Program-made: the position numbers and the translations under genes
Source of the DNA: Bacillota bacterium
Lineage (GTDB): Bacteria > Bacillota > Clostridia > Oscillospirales > Acutalibacteraceae
NCBI GenBank assembly: GCA_021769885.1
Contig: JAETSA010000002.1
Coordinates: forward strand, 186,001 to 250,000
Length of the DNA: 64,000 bases
Direction: 5' to 3'
The notes under the pieces: model-generated
The model's input: the letters and a program-made list of their open reading frames with translations, nothing else
Databases searched by the model: none
Told to the model about the DNA's origin: nothing
Part shown: positions 1 through 8,714 of the stretch, one piece after another
Layout: every line of letters starts with the position of its first letter
How positions within the stretch are numbered: the stretch's first letter is position 1

Positions 1-15
1 TCTCAATATCGGTAT

Positions 16-55
16 ATAAAAAGACATACCGAAACAAAATGGAATCGGTATGCCT
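16..55 (-). terminator. Intrinsic terminator of the HPr gene
   Basis: Inverted repeat with arms at 23-32 and 45-54 (ten pairs, one of them G-U), followed on the minus strand by a T run. It lies just past the HPr stop codon, so it probably ends that transcript. Confidence 0.85.
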
Positions 56-80
56 GTAAAATACACATATTTCGTTCGGT

Positions 81-344
81 TTATTCAGCGAAACCGGACT
101 CGACGAGCTTTACAAGCCCTTCCACAGCCTGCTCTTCATCCGGACCGCCTGCAATGATGCGGATTTTGGTGTCGCCCATAATACCGAGTGAGAGAACGCC
201 CAAAAGACTCTTGGCATTGACTCTTCTTTCATCCTTTTCGACCCAAATCGAAGATTTGTATTCATTGGCTTTCTGGATGAAGAAAGTCGCCGGACGCGCG
301 TGCAAACCGACCTGATTCTGAACAAGAACTTCTTTAACGAACAT
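81..344 (-). CDS. ptsH: Phosphocarrier protein HPr
   Basis: HPr carries phosphate from enzyme I to the sugar-specific EIIA domains of the PTS in the cytoplasm. In Firmicutes it also acts as a catabolite-repression signal when Ser46 is phosphorylated by HprK. The 87-aa reading used here puts the histidine of GLHARPAT at residue 15 and the serine of NAKSLLGV at residue 46, exactly the family numbering. Two ATGs lie upstream in frame (350, 359), but the GGGGAG ribosome site overlaps or abuts them; only the ATG at 344 has a normal 7-base spacing. No ptsI or hprK is in the window, and the gene is monocistronic with its own promoter and terminator. Because this is an orphan HPr, a regulatory Crh-like role is possible, but the intact His15 argues for a true PTS carrier. 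Confidence 0.93.
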   Translation of the reverse strand: MFVKEVLVQNQVGLHARPATFFIQKANEYKSSIWVEKDERRVNAKSLLGVLSLGIMGDTKIRIIAGGPDEEQAVEGLVKLVESGFAE

Positions 345-404
345 AATCATTCTCCCCATATATTATTATAGTGAAATACATTTTCCGTGTGTTTACAGTA
401 ACAT

Positions 405-432
405 ATTATACCACAAAACTTGTCCGCGTCAA
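405..432 (-). promoter_or_regulatory. Promoter of ptsH
   Basis: TTGACG (427-432), 16-base spacer, TATAAT (405-410) on the minus strand, about 60 bases upstream of the start codon. Nothing else is seen between 433 and 570. Confidence 0.75.
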
Positions 433-570
433 CGGTTAAAACACGATATATGGGGGATTTTGTGAGATTTCGGTGGGTATTCCAAAGTCGCTCGTTTTGG
501 GGTTTACTAACTTTGTGCAAAATGACAAGAAGAAAGCGTATTGTCTATGGAATATACACAAAAACAGATG

Positions 571-1572
571 TTAATTTGCCACTCTTTGGTGTGCAGGCGG
601 TGTGGATTCGGTAATCGTTGCGAATTTACAGCCTGCCGCTTTATAGTAGGCGATTACCTCGGGCAGTGCTTCGACCGTGGTGCGTTTTTCTGCGGAATCG
701 TGCATCAAAACGATAACGGAATCGCTTTTTTTCGACACCTTGCGACAATTGTTGATAATCTGCTGTGCAGTTGCGCCGCCGCGGTTGGCATCACCCGAAA
801 CAACATTCCAATCGAAATATACATAGCCCTTATCCGTGACCTGCTGTGTCAGGCGCGTCATAATACCCGGATTAAATCTGCTGACAATATTACTGCTTCC
901 GCCCGGAAAGCGAATCAAATTGGTGCGCACACCTGTTTCGCTGTACACCAAATCGGAAATTTGCTGTAAATCGGCAAAATAGGCTTCTTCCGAAGCGTAA
1001 ATCTTGTCATAATCGTGTGTATAGGAGTGTAAGGCAATCGTATGTCCTTCGGCAACAATATCCTTCATATAGTGACTGCTTTTGCCGCTGATGTGCGTCA
1101 CAAAAAACGTCGCCTTCACACCGTTGTCTCTGAGGATTTTCAAAACCTCCGGTGTGCGCGGCGACGGTCCGTCATCGAATGTCAGATAAATCGTTTTATT
1201 TGACCAATCGGGATACTCCCCGGGGGCTAAGGGCTTCGGCGCACCGGTCGCCGCTTCGGCGGCACGCTTCACGGCAAGCTGTTTATTCAAATCGGCAATG
1301 GTCTGATTGAGTGCATTTTTCTCATCGGCAAACGCGGAGGATTGCTCCCGCAGCTGATTCTGATAGGATTCCGCTTCGCTTGCCCGCGCCGCTTCCAGAC
1401 TTTCACGCTCTTCCGAGGCGCTGACCAGTGCTTCGGAAGCCGCGCTCCCGCCGTTTTTCAAATTCTTATTTTTGACGGCAGTCACACACAGCACAACGGA
1501 TAAAATCAAAATCACCGCCGCACAGCCGATTAAAATATATTTTAAAAGCTTATTTTGTTTTGCGGTACCCAT
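571..1572 (-). CDS. Membrane-anchored polysaccharide deacetylase (CE4, NodB domain)
   Basis: CE4 enzymes remove N-acetyl groups from peptidoglycan or chitin-like chains using a metal held by Asp-His-His. The protein (333 aa) has a short basic N-terminus, one hydrophobic signal-anchor (about residues 12-34), an Ala/Glu/Ser-rich stalk likely to form a coiled coil (about 50-105), then the NodB domain with TFDDGPS (the metal and base aspartates), the H-S-x-x-H pair in HSYTHDY, RFPGG and a C-terminal LMHDS. All catalytic signatures are present, so it should be active outside the membrane, probably on peptidoglycan. The start at 1572 follows AGAGG; an upstream in-frame codon at 1599 lacks a ribosome site. 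The exact substrate (GlcNAc or MurNAc) cannot be told from sequence. Confidence 0.88.
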   Translation of the reverse strand: MGTAKQNKLLKYILIGCAAVILILSVVLCVTAVKNKNLKNGGSAASEALVSASEERESLEAARASEAESYQNQLREQSSAFADEKNALNQTIADLNKQLAVKRAAEAATGAPKPLAPGEYPDWSNKTIYLTFDDGPSPRTPEVLKILRDNGVKATFFVTHISGKSSHYMKDIVAEGHTIALHSYTHDYDKIYASEEAYFADLQQISDLVYSETGVRTNLIRFPGGSSNIVSRFNPGIMTRLTQQVTDKGYVYFDWNVVSGDANRGGATAQQIINNCRKVSKKSDSVIVLMHDSAEKRTTVEALPEVIAYYKAAGCKFATITESTPPAHQRVAN

Positions 1573-1616
1573 AAAAATTCCTCTTTCGACAAAAAGCACT
1601 ATATTTCTTATCTCTA

Positions 1617-1644
1617 ATTATATAGTATCCCCGCAAAAGTGCAA
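1617..1644 (-). promoter_or_regulatory. Promoter of the polysaccharide deacetylase gene
   Basis: TTGCAC (1639-1644), 16-base spacer, TATAAT (1617-1622) on the minus strand, 45 bases before the start codon. Confidence 0.6.
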
Positions 1645-1688
1645 GTTACAAATTGTTAAAAATCGGTTACAAAGTTTTAAAAAGCGGA

Positions 1689-1717
1689 TTGCTTTGCAAA
1701 ATGAAAACTGATACAAT
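1689..1717 (+). promoter_or_regulatory. Promoter of the GH89 gene
   Basis: TTGCTT (1689-1694), 17-base spacer, TACAAT (1712-1717), giving a leader of only about 25 bases before the start at 1748. It is divergent from the deacetylase promoter. Confidence 0.65.
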
Positions 1718-1747
1718 AAAAGAAAAATGATTTGGGGAGAAAAACCT

Positions 1748-3880
1748 ATGACGGATACCGTTCTGTCGGCATTTTTACAGCGGGTCGTACCGCATACAGC
1801 CGATGCATTTCAGATTACAGTAGACACGCGCACGCCTGACGGTTACACGGTCACCTTTGCAGACGGCGCGGTGTGCATCGTTGCCGGCAGCCGTGTTTCT
1901 GCCTGCACCGCCGTTTACGACTATTTAAAGCAAATCTGCCGCGTGAATCTTTCCTGGTGCGGAAACGAGGAACTGCAGCTTGACAAAGTCGTACCGTTTG
2001 AAGGCAAGCTCAAAAAAACGATTTCACAAAAATACAGAGTCTATATGAACTACTGCACCTTAGACTACTCTATGTGCTGGTGGGATTGGGCGCGCTGGGA
2101 GCAGGAAATTGATTTTATGGCAATGAACGGCATCAATATGCCTTTATGCGTTATCGGTACGGAAGCGGTTTGGTTCGAAACGCTTTTGCAATTCGGATTC
2201 ACACAAAAAGAAGCGTTAGACACGATTTCGGGTCCTGCGTTTTGGGCGTGGCAGTTGATGACGAACATTGAAGGCTATTTGCCGCCGCAAAGCGTAGAAT
2301 ATGTGTATGAACGGCTGGCACTCGGCAAAAAAATTCTTGCACGAATGCTGGATTTCGGTATGCTGCCGATTCAGCAGGGATTCTCGGGGCACGTACCGAT
2401 GCTGCTGCGGGAAAAATATCCGAATGCACGCATTACCGCAAAGCGCGGCTGGTGCTATTTCCCGAAAACTGCGCAATTGGACCCCTTAGACCCGTTGTTT
2501 TCGAAATTCGGCACGGTATATCTCGAAAAGCTGGATGCACTGCTCGGCAATCATCATTACCTCGCCTGTGACCCGTTCCACGAGGGCACACCGCCGAAAA
2601 AAGGCTTTCTTTACTTACGGCGCGTCGGACGTGCAATCGACACGCTGTACCGCAATTTTGACGCCGATTCCGTTTGGGTGATGCAGGCGTGGTCTTTGCG
2701 CAAGCATATCGTCAAAGCCGTGCCGAAAGAAAGACTGCTTGTTTTAGACATCAATTCCGAGCGCACGCCGAAGAACCGCAATATGTGGGGCTACCCGGTT
2801 GTAGCAGGGATGCTGCACAACTTTGGCGGCAAAAACGCGATGCAGGGCAAACTGCGTCTGCACTGTAAAAATCCATATGCAGAACTTAAGACACGCGGTG
2901 CAAATGTGGTTGGCTCGGGGCTGTTTATGGAAGGCATTGAGCAGAATCCCGTGGTATACGATTTACAGTTCGAACTGCTTACAAAATCGGATTCCGTGGA
3001 TTTTGACAAATGGCTGACCGATTACATAGAACGCCGATACGGGAAATATGACCAAACGCTTCGCGCGGCTTGGGATATCCTGTTAAACACCTGCTACCGC
3101 AACGACGGCTACCAAGAAAATGAAGTCGGGTCCGTCGTGTGCGCACGTCCGCTCCCCTTTCCGAAGCGGTGCGGTCCGTGCGACGTAACGGATTTGTTTT
3201 ACGACCCGAAGGAATTGGAAAAAGCACTTGCGCTGTTTCTTTCGGTGCAGGACGAATTTAAAGAATCCGACGGATATCAGTATGATTTGTGTGACCTGAC
3301 ACGGCAAGTGCTTTCCAACCGATTCCACGTACAGCAAAAAGAATTTGCTTCTGCATTCAAGGCTTTAGACGCAACGCAAATGCGGCGTATTGCCGACGCG
3401 CAAACGGAAATGCTGTATGATTTAGATACCTTCCTTTCAAGCCGCAAAAACTTTACGCTGGCGCGTTGGGTAAACCAGAGCCACGCTTTGGGTACAACAG
3501 AAGCGGAAAAACGGTATTTCGACCAAAATGCGCGCACGCTCATCACCCTTTGGGGCGATATGTACGGCGACAACGGTATGCTGTATGATTACGCCTGGCG
3601 CGAATGGAGCGGACTCATTAAAGAATTTTATGCGGTGCGTTGGACACGCTTCTACGACGCCGCAATCGACGCCGCAAAACAGGGCAAATCCTTAGAAACC
3701 GAAAAGGGTATAAAAATCTGTGACCGTCCGCGCCCCGATGCGACCGCCTTCGGCAAAGCACTGTTCGAATTTGAAAAGCATTGGTGCGAAACCTATTCGG
3801 AATACCAAGAACCCGTGAACCGCGATGTGACCGACGCGGCACAGGCACTGTTCTGTAAATACGTCGGGAAAGATATATAA
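1748..3880 (+). CDS. Alpha-N-acetylglucosaminidase, GH89 (NAGLU family)
   Basis: GH89 enzymes release terminal alpha-linked GlcNAc, found on heparan sulfate and on gastric-type mucin O-glycans. The 710-aa protein has the three NAGLU parts in order: a small alpha/beta N-domain (about 1-90), a TIM barrel (about 95-420, starting at MNYCTLDYSMCWWDWARWE) and an all-alpha C-domain. Glu279 in DPFHEG and Glu395 in MEGIEQN match the positions of the acid/base and nucleophile of human NAGLU, so it looks catalytically intact. There is no signal peptide, so it probably works inside the cell on imported oligosaccharides. The start at 1748 has GGGGAGA seven bases upstream; the in-frame ATG at 1727 overlaps that site. 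It stands alone between its own promoter and terminator. Confidence 0.9.
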   Translation: MTDTVLSAFLQRVVPHTADAFQITVDTRTPDGYTVTFADGAVCIVAGSRVSACTAVYDYLKQICRVNLSWCGNEELQLDKVVPFEGKLKKTISQKYRVYMNYCTLDYSMCWWDWARWEQEIDFMAMNGINMPLCVIGTEAVWFETLLQFGFTQKEALDTISGPAFWAWQLMTNIEGYLPPQSVEYVYERLALGKKILARMLDFGMLPIQQGFSGHVPMLLREKYPNARITAKRGWCYFPKTAQLDPLDPLFSKFGTVYLEKLDALLGNHHYLACDPFHEGTPPKKGFLYLRRVGRAIDTLYRNFDADSVWVMQAWSLRKHIVKAVPKERLLVLDINSERTPKNRNMWGYPVVAGMLHNFGGKNAMQGKLRLHCKNPYAELKTRGANVVGSGLFMEGIEQNPVVYDLQFELLTKSDSVDFDKWLTDYIERRYGKYDQTLRAAWDILLNTCYRNDGYQENEVGSVVCARPLPFPKRCGPCDVTDLFYDPKELEKALALFLSVQDEFKESDGYQYDLCDLTRQVLSNRFHVQQKEFASAFKALDATQMRRIADAQTEMLYDLDTFLSSRKNFTLARWVNQSHALGTTEAEKRYFDQNARTLITLWGDMYGDNGMLYDYAWREWSGLIKEFYAVRWTRFYDAAIDAAKQGKSLETEKGIKICDRPRPDATAFGKALFEFEKHWCETYSEYQEPVNRDVTDAAQALFCKYVGKDI

Positions 3881-3894
3881 ACGCATATGCATAA

Positions 3895-3931
3895 AAAACA
3901 CCTTTTCCTTTGTCGGGAAAGGGTGTTTTTG
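3895..3931 (+). terminator. Intrinsic terminator after GH89
   Basis: Stem arms 3895-3908 and 3916-3929, with flanking A and T runs, so it could work in both directions. Confidence 0.85.
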
Positions 3932-3959
3932 CTTGGTGTTGGAAAACGGTGATTTTACG

Positions 3960-4265
3960 TCGGCAGGCACAAGTCCGTCATTCTAACCGCAGGCGAAGAT
4001 TTGCGCATCGCGCAAAGTGAATTGAATTTGCAAATTGTAGGGGGCGGCGTCCGCGACGCCCCGTGAAGTTAGTGCAAACTTCGGCGGGCGAACGAGTTCG
4101 CCCCTACGGGGGTTGCGCATCGCCGTTCGGTTTGTGCTTCACCGTTGGGTTGTGCAGAATCCCGCCGTGCTCGGACGGGCCGCGATGCGCACCCCTACGG
4201 GTTTTTGAACCACCATACGTTTTTTGATTTCAATGCCCCTACGGGTGATGCACATTCTGTCTGCG
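3960..4265. repeat. Modular hairpin repeat region A
   Basis: A non-coding stretch between two convergent genes (GH89 and the tyrosine phosphatase). It holds hairpin units of the form GGGCG-arm-loop-arm-CGCCCCTACGGG joined by the linker that recurs in regions B to F, such as CACCGTTGGGTTGTGCA. One clear unit here reads GGGCGAACGAGTTCGCCC. A damaged copy of the CATTCT repeat sits near 3978. No gene is seen. Confidence 0.8.
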
Positions 4266-4273
4266 TTCGTTTT

Positions 4274-4732
4274 TTAAATTCTATCTTCTAACGCAGTCAG
4301 CAGGGCACAGCATCCGTCGTAAATATCGCGGTAAGCCGTATCAAATGCACGCGTATACCACGGGTCGGCTACCTCGCCCTTTCGGTCGGTAAAATCCATC
4401 AGTTTACAAACCTTGCCGTCGGGGTCGCCGCCGAAAATCCGATGCATATTGCGGATATTCGCATTGTCCATCCCGACAAACAAATCGTATTTTACATAAT
4501 CCGATTTTTGCAGCTGTACCGCCTGCTTGCCTGCGCAGGAAATTCCGTGCTTTGCAAGCTCCGCCTTGGCGGGCGGATATACGCCGTGCCCGATTTCCTC
4601 TGTACTTGTTGCGGCAGACGCAATCAAAAACTGCTCGGCAACGCCGTTTGCTTTCACCAAATCCTTAAAAATAAACTCCGCCATCGGCGAACGGCAAATA
4701 TTGCCGTGACACACAAATAATACTTTTATCAT
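4274..4732 (-). CDS. Low-molecular-weight protein-tyrosine phosphatase
   Basis: This family dephosphorylates protein tyrosines (or arginines in the YwlE branch) through a cysteinyl-phosphate. The 152-aa protein opens with the P-loop CHGNICRSP (Cys8 nucleophile, Arg14) and carries the general-acid loop DPWY near residue 118, so it is complete and of usual length. The start overlaps the stop of the upstream truncated lipoprotein as ATGA, and a separate AGGAGA lies 9-11 bases before the ATG, so it can be translated by coupling or on its own. It is the last gene of the leftward sugar operon. The usual partner, a BY-kinase or capsule gene, is not nearby. YwlE arginine phosphatases share this fold; the choice is open. 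Confidence 0.9.
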   Translation of the reverse strand: MIKVLFVCHGNICRSPMAEFIFKDLVKANGVAEQFLIASAATSTEEIGHGVYPPAKAELAKHGISCAGKQAVQLQKSDYVKYDLFVGMDNANIRNMHRIFGGDPDGKVCKLMDFTDRKGEVADPWYTRAFDTAYRDIYDGCCALLTALEDRI

Positions 4733-5235
4733 AAATGAAATTTCTCCTGAAATACTGTATTCTGCCCGATTCTTTCCGCCGTCACGCCGTATTTCGACAA
4801 ATCTAGCACCTTGATGTTCTCCTTGTAATCCTGAAAATCCGCAGGGTCGAGCGTAAGACCGCCGTTGAGCACGGCTTCTTTTTCGGCGAAAAAGGTCACG
4901 CCGCTGTCTGCGGCTGTGAGCTTCATGGCGGTGATGGGATATTCACCGTCTTGAAGATAAATCACCTTTTCCGCCTTTTCAAGCGATCTGGCAAGCTCCA
5001 AAGCCCCGGCAATCGTTTTTACCGGCTGTGCCTTTGTGCCGGGATTTTGGTCGTTTCCGCTCGGCGAAACATAGATATCGCCCTGCTTTTGCGCCCGCTC
5101 CCGCTGTTCCATAACGGCAAGCTTTTGCGGGGAAGCCTGCTTTTCTGCCATTGTCGCAGACTTCGAGCAAGAGGCAAGTGTAAATAGAAGCACCGCAGAT
5201 AAGGCCATACAAAGTACTTTTTTTAGGGTACGCAT
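4729..5235 (-). pseudogene. Truncated lipoprotein with the start of a right-handed beta-helix domain
   Basis: The 168-aa product begins with a lipoprotein signal peptide (lipobox LASC, Cys23) followed by YVSPSGNDQNPGTKAQPVKT, the typical opening of secreted parallel beta-helix proteins (DUF1565/GH141-like). Such proteins usually run to 500 residues or more. Here the reading frame enters the first beta-helix coils, reaches LDLSKYGVTAERIG and then ends at FQEKFHL, directly on the phosphatase start codon. I infer that a deletion removed the rest of the gene and joined its 5' third to the phosphatase gene. It keeps a good ribosome site (GGAGAG) and start, so a short lipoprotein may still be made, but enzyme function is unlikely. 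Confidence 0.75.
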
Positions 5236-5266
5236 AATCGTTTCTCTCCGTTTTTATAAAATTTCG

Positions 5267-6511
5267 TTAAAAATCGAGTGCGTATTTGCCTGACGATTTT
5301 TCTGTTCTGTTTTTATATTTCCCGTTTGTGAAATCGGGGATTTCGACAGGTGCACTGCCGTTTGCAATCGACTGCTCGGAAAGGGCGGTGATACACATCC
5401 ACGCCGCCGCGTCATAGGCGTCGATTGCGGGATAGCTCTCTCCCCGCGCGGCACTGAGCATAGCCCGAAGCACCAAATAATCCATACCGCCGTGCCCGCC
5501 GGCAATCATCCCCTCGGATTTATGCTTCCAAAGGTCATTGTCATATTCCTCGCCGTATTTGTCGGCATTTTTCCAAATTTTCTGCGGGTCAACGTCAATT
5601 TCGGCAATATCTACCGTCAAATCCTTTTCGAGGAACACATAGTCGCCGTCCTCCTGATACATTCCCTTTGTGCCGTGCACGGTGAAGTTGCGGCTGTAAA
5701 TTCTGGGAAGCGTTGTGTCAAGCGTCAGGGTAACGGTTTCGCCGTTTTCGCAGGTGATGACGGTGGTAACGATGTCGCCCTGCTTAAATTCTGTGTGCAG
5801 CAGTTCAGAATCCTCAGGCTTTGTGTCGCGGATATACTGCGCGAGCCCTCGGGATTTGCTTGCCATACTCACAAGGCGCACCATACGGTTGCCGCGATTG
5901 ATACCGAGAATTTTGGCAATCGGCCCGAGTTCGTGCGTCGGGTAGTTTTCGCAGTTGTGGTGGATGTAATGCGGCAGACGGTAATGGCGGTTTTCCTTAC
6001 CAAAGGAAACCTCCTTGCGCAAATCGTGCTTATATGCACCGTCGCAGTGCACAATTTCGCCGAATGCACCCGCGCGCGCCATATTCAAACACATCAGCTC
6101 GCGGCGGCCGTAGCAACAGTTTTCGAGGAAGAAAAACGGGGTTTTGGTCTGTTCATAAGCTTCTACCAAATCAAAGCACTCCTGCAGATTGTAGGTTCCG
6201 CCGACCTCCATAGCGGCAAACACGCCGCGGTGCATCGCTTCAATGGCAATCGCAATGTGATATTCCCACGAGGTAGAAATGACGGCAACATCGACATCCG
6301 CACGCGCGAGCACTTCTTTATAATCACAGGAAGCAAAAGGAACATTCCCGTTTTCTTTCTCCACGGTTTGTGCCGCAGCAACAGTACGGTCTTCATAAGC
6401 GTCGCAGACCGCCGTGACGGTCACATCTTCCATTTTCAGCAGCGGCTCCATCAGCTGTTTGCCTCTTTCGCCCATACCGATCATAGCCACTTTGACTGTT
6501 TTTTTACACAT
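5267..6511 (-). CDS. Gfo/Idh/MocA-family protein, GH109-like (alpha-N-acetylgalactosaminidase type)
   Basis: GH109 enzymes cleave alpha-GalNAc by an NAD-dependent oxidation-elimination route and look like Gfo/Idh/MocA oxidoreductases. The 414-aa protein has an N-terminal Rossmann fold with the nucleotide loop GMGERG (about residue 12-17), the E-VGGTY segment, and the block HHNCENYPTHELGPIAKILG that in my knowledge is typical of GH109 and close relatives. No signal peptide is seen. It follows the upstream glycosidase gene after three bases, and its ribosome site AGGAGG lies inside that gene's last codons, so the two are co-translated. The substrate is inferred; a plain sugar dehydrogenase is the main alternative. 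Confidence 0.8.
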   Translation of the reverse strand: MCKKTVKVAMIGMGERGKQLMEPLLKMEDVTVTAVCDAYEDRTVAAAQTVEKENGNVPFASCDYKEVLARADVDVAVISTSWEYHIAIAIEAMHRGVFAAMEVGGTYNLQECFDLVEAYEQTKTPFFFLENCCYGRRELMCLNMARAGAFGEIVHCDGAYKHDLRKEVSFGKENRHYRLPHYIHHNCENYPTHELGPIAKILGINRGNRMVRLVSMASKSRGLAQYIRDTKPEDSELLHTEFKQGDIVTTVITCENGETVTLTLDTTLPRIYSRNFTVHGTKGMYQEDGDYVFLEKDLTVDIAEIDVDPQKIWKNADKYGEEYDNDLWKHKSEGMIAGGHGGMDYLVLRAMLSAARGESYPAIDAYDAAAWMCITALSEQSIANGSAPVEIPDFTNGKYKNRTEKSSGKYALDF

Positions 6512-6514
6512 AAA

Positions 6515-8656
6515 TCAGTTTTCCTCCTTCGGTGCGCGCAGGACATACCATTTATAGGACATCGGCGGCAGCGTTACCCGCATATGCACGTTTGCATTGG
6601 AATCAATCGTGTAAGAAACGGGATTTTCATCGTTTTCACAGAGCAGTACCGTTTTGTCGGTGGGCGTGCCCTCTGCCAAAGCAGGAATCTCCTTATCCGC
6701 CGCCTTTTCGTCGGTGATGTATGTACGGGAAGAGCCGTCACGGGCTTTGATGACCAGCGGCGCAATCTCCTCGCCGTAAAGCGGATAGGAAACATCGCTG
6801 TTTTTCGTATTTTCAAACGGTGCGGGCGGCATTTCTAAAGCGGAAAGACCTGTATAATACACGGGAAGCAAAATATCCTCAGTGCGCTCTGCATCGGTCT
6901 GGTTAAAGAACATCACAAAGCCGCGAATATCGCCTGTGGGCAGCTGATTCATAATCGCGTCTATGCAGGTGGTTCTCGTGGGATTGTCCGTATCGATGCG
7001 GGGCGGCATAAAGTGCACCGTCACGCCGTTTAAGACCTTGCGGTATTTTTTATAAACCGAAGTCCATTTTGCAAAAATCCGCTTCCCCGTTTCGGAATCG
7101 TAAGCTTTTCTGCCGCGAATGGTCGGCCACACGCCGCTTGCGACAATCTGCGCCATCGCCCAATCAAATTCAAAGGCATTCTGCTCTGTCGGGAAGAACT
7201 GCGCCGCCTTTCCGCCGCCGTGATAGACATTCAGCGGCAGAAAACCCCAGCTCTGCGAAGGATTTTTTGAAAACGTACCCTTATAATAATAAATCCGCGA
7301 GGTGACAAGCTGTTCACTGCGGCGCTCGGAAAAGGCAATTTCCTCATAGCCCACACCGCAACGGTTTATGCCGTTTAAGAAATGCCAATCCGGCGCATTG
7401 ATATATACATTCCGTTTTTTAATCTCACGGTACCAGTCCACAACCGAAGCCTTCCACTGCTTATACTGCGAGTCGGTGAAATCCTCGTGATTGTGCGTCT
7501 TGCCGCCGGAGCACATCAGCATACCGTAAGGACCGTCGATTTCAATTGCATCCGCGCCCGTGCGGTCAAGGAAGCGAAGCACGTTTTTCATATACGCCTT
7601 TGACCAGTCGGTTGCAAGACAGCGGCAGATATGACTGCCGTCGTGGTTCAGCGCCTCTGCGCCCTTGACGGGTCGGTAATCTTTCACATAGGCAAGCGTA
7701 TAAGCGCCCATACGGATGCCCTTTTCGTGACCGTAATCGTAGGCTTTTTTTATGCGGTTTAAATAGCGTTCGTTTCCGCTTTCCATATTTACGCCCGAGC
7801 CGAAGGACTGAATAATCATTTCAATGCCGAGCTCCGCACACTGGTCGACAACCTTGCGTATGGTGCGGGGCGAATTGGAAATCAAATGGAAGAATGAAAC
7901 GTTATCGGTGCACCACGGCGCAATGCGTCGGTACATCTCCTTCACCTCAATCAGACGCTGTTCATAATAGTCCGCACTGAAAAGAAGCTCAAAGGCGGCG
8001 ATGGAGTCCAAGGTTTCCCCGGGGGCAAGTTGTACGTTCATACGCTGTGCAGGGGCGACCTCCAAGGTGTCGTAATGATAGCGCGCATAGTGCTTTGCGT
8101 ATTTTTCGAAATTCAAGCCGACAAAATCCATGGTGGAGTCATAGTCGCTGTCCACAAAAAAGGCGTCGCGGTTTTCGGTGATTTTCAGTACCTCCACCGA
8201 GATATTGTCCACCGTCACGGCTTCCTCGCCGACATTTTCTACTGTGAGCAGTTTCATCATCACGGGCATACCGTCATAAATTTCATAGCGCACCTGCACC
8301 GAAGGAAGCCCTTGCGCCGCATAGTGCAGAAGCACCGCCTTGCCGGGCGGCGGATACACGCCGTCGGCGGTCATAGTTGCGGTTTTTTGAAAGTGAATCC
8401 GCTCGGCACACGGAACAAGCTCCGATTTTACAAAGCGGTAAGCATCCGCGCCGTATTTTTTGCCGCCGACGGAAATTTCAAAATCCGAAAACGGCGCGGC
8501 GATATACTGAATCCCCTTTTGCAGATTTTCGTATTGCACCGTTTTGCCGCTTTTTTCAATCACTCTGCGGATAAGACCGTTTGAAAAAACAAAGCCCGTT
8601 TCCGTTTCTTTTATCTCGGACAAATATGTATCGCCCGAAAGCACCCAATATTGCAT
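6515..8656 (-). CDS. Putative glycoside hydrolase, alpha-galactosidase-like barrel
   Basis: The 713-aa protein begins with a beta-rich N-domain (about 1-240), then a probable (beta/alpha)8 barrel: strand-like segments SFFHLISNSP, IEMIIQSFGSG, RMGAYTLAY, ADAIEIDGPYG and VYINAPDWHF come at barrel-like spacing, followed by a beta C-domain ending in YKWYVLRAP. The aspartates in EIDGPYG and NAPDW are candidate catalytic residues. The layout resembles clan GH-D (GH27/GH36) enzymes but I cannot name the family with certainty. It has no signal peptide and a clear GGAGG site before the ATG. It sits third in the LacI-led operon, next to the GH109-like gene, so a role on galactose- or GalNAc-containing oligosaccharides is an inference from context. 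Confidence 0.65.
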   Translation of the reverse strand: MQYWVLSGDTYLSEIKETETGFVFSNGLIRRVIEKSGKTVQYENLQKGIQYIAAPFSDFEISVGGKKYGADAYRFVKSELVPCAERIHFQKTATMTADGVYPPPGKAVLLHYAAQGLPSVQVRYEIYDGMPVMMKLLTVENVGEEAVTVDNISVEVLKITENRDAFFVDSDYDSTMDFVGLNFEKYAKHYARYHYDTLEVAPAQRMNVQLAPGETLDSIAAFELLFSADYYEQRLIEVKEMYRRIAPWCTDNVSFFHLISNSPRTIRKVVDQCAELGIEMIIQSFGSGVNMESGNERYLNRIKKAYDYGHEKGIRMGAYTLAYVKDYRPVKGAEALNHDGSHICRCLATDWSKAYMKNVLRFLDRTGADAIEIDGPYGMLMCSGGKTHNHEDFTDSQYKQWKASVVDWYREIKKRNVYINAPDWHFLNGINRCGVGYEEIAFSERRSEQLVTSRIYYYKGTFSKNPSQSWGFLPLNVYHGGGKAAQFFPTEQNAFEFDWAMAQIVASGVWPTIRGRKAYDSETGKRIFAKWTSVYKKYRKVLNGVTVHFMPPRIDTDNPTRTTCIDAIMNQLPTGDIRGFVMFFNQTDAERTEDILLPVYYTGLSALEMPPAPFENTKNSDVSYPLYGEEIAPLVIKARDGSSRTYITDEKAADKEIPALAEGTPTDKTVLLCENDENPVSYTIDSNANVHMRVTLPPMSYKWYVLRAPKEEN

Positions 8657-8714
8657 CCTTTTTTCCTCCGTGAAATCATTCCGTTTGCGCCGACCTTAAC
8701 AGTCGATATTCGCT

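Noticed and set aside
5492-6838. A 448-codon plus-strand frame over the GH109-like and neighbouring genes
   Set aside because: It covers two well-supported genes on the other strand and looks like nothing known; it is a shadow.
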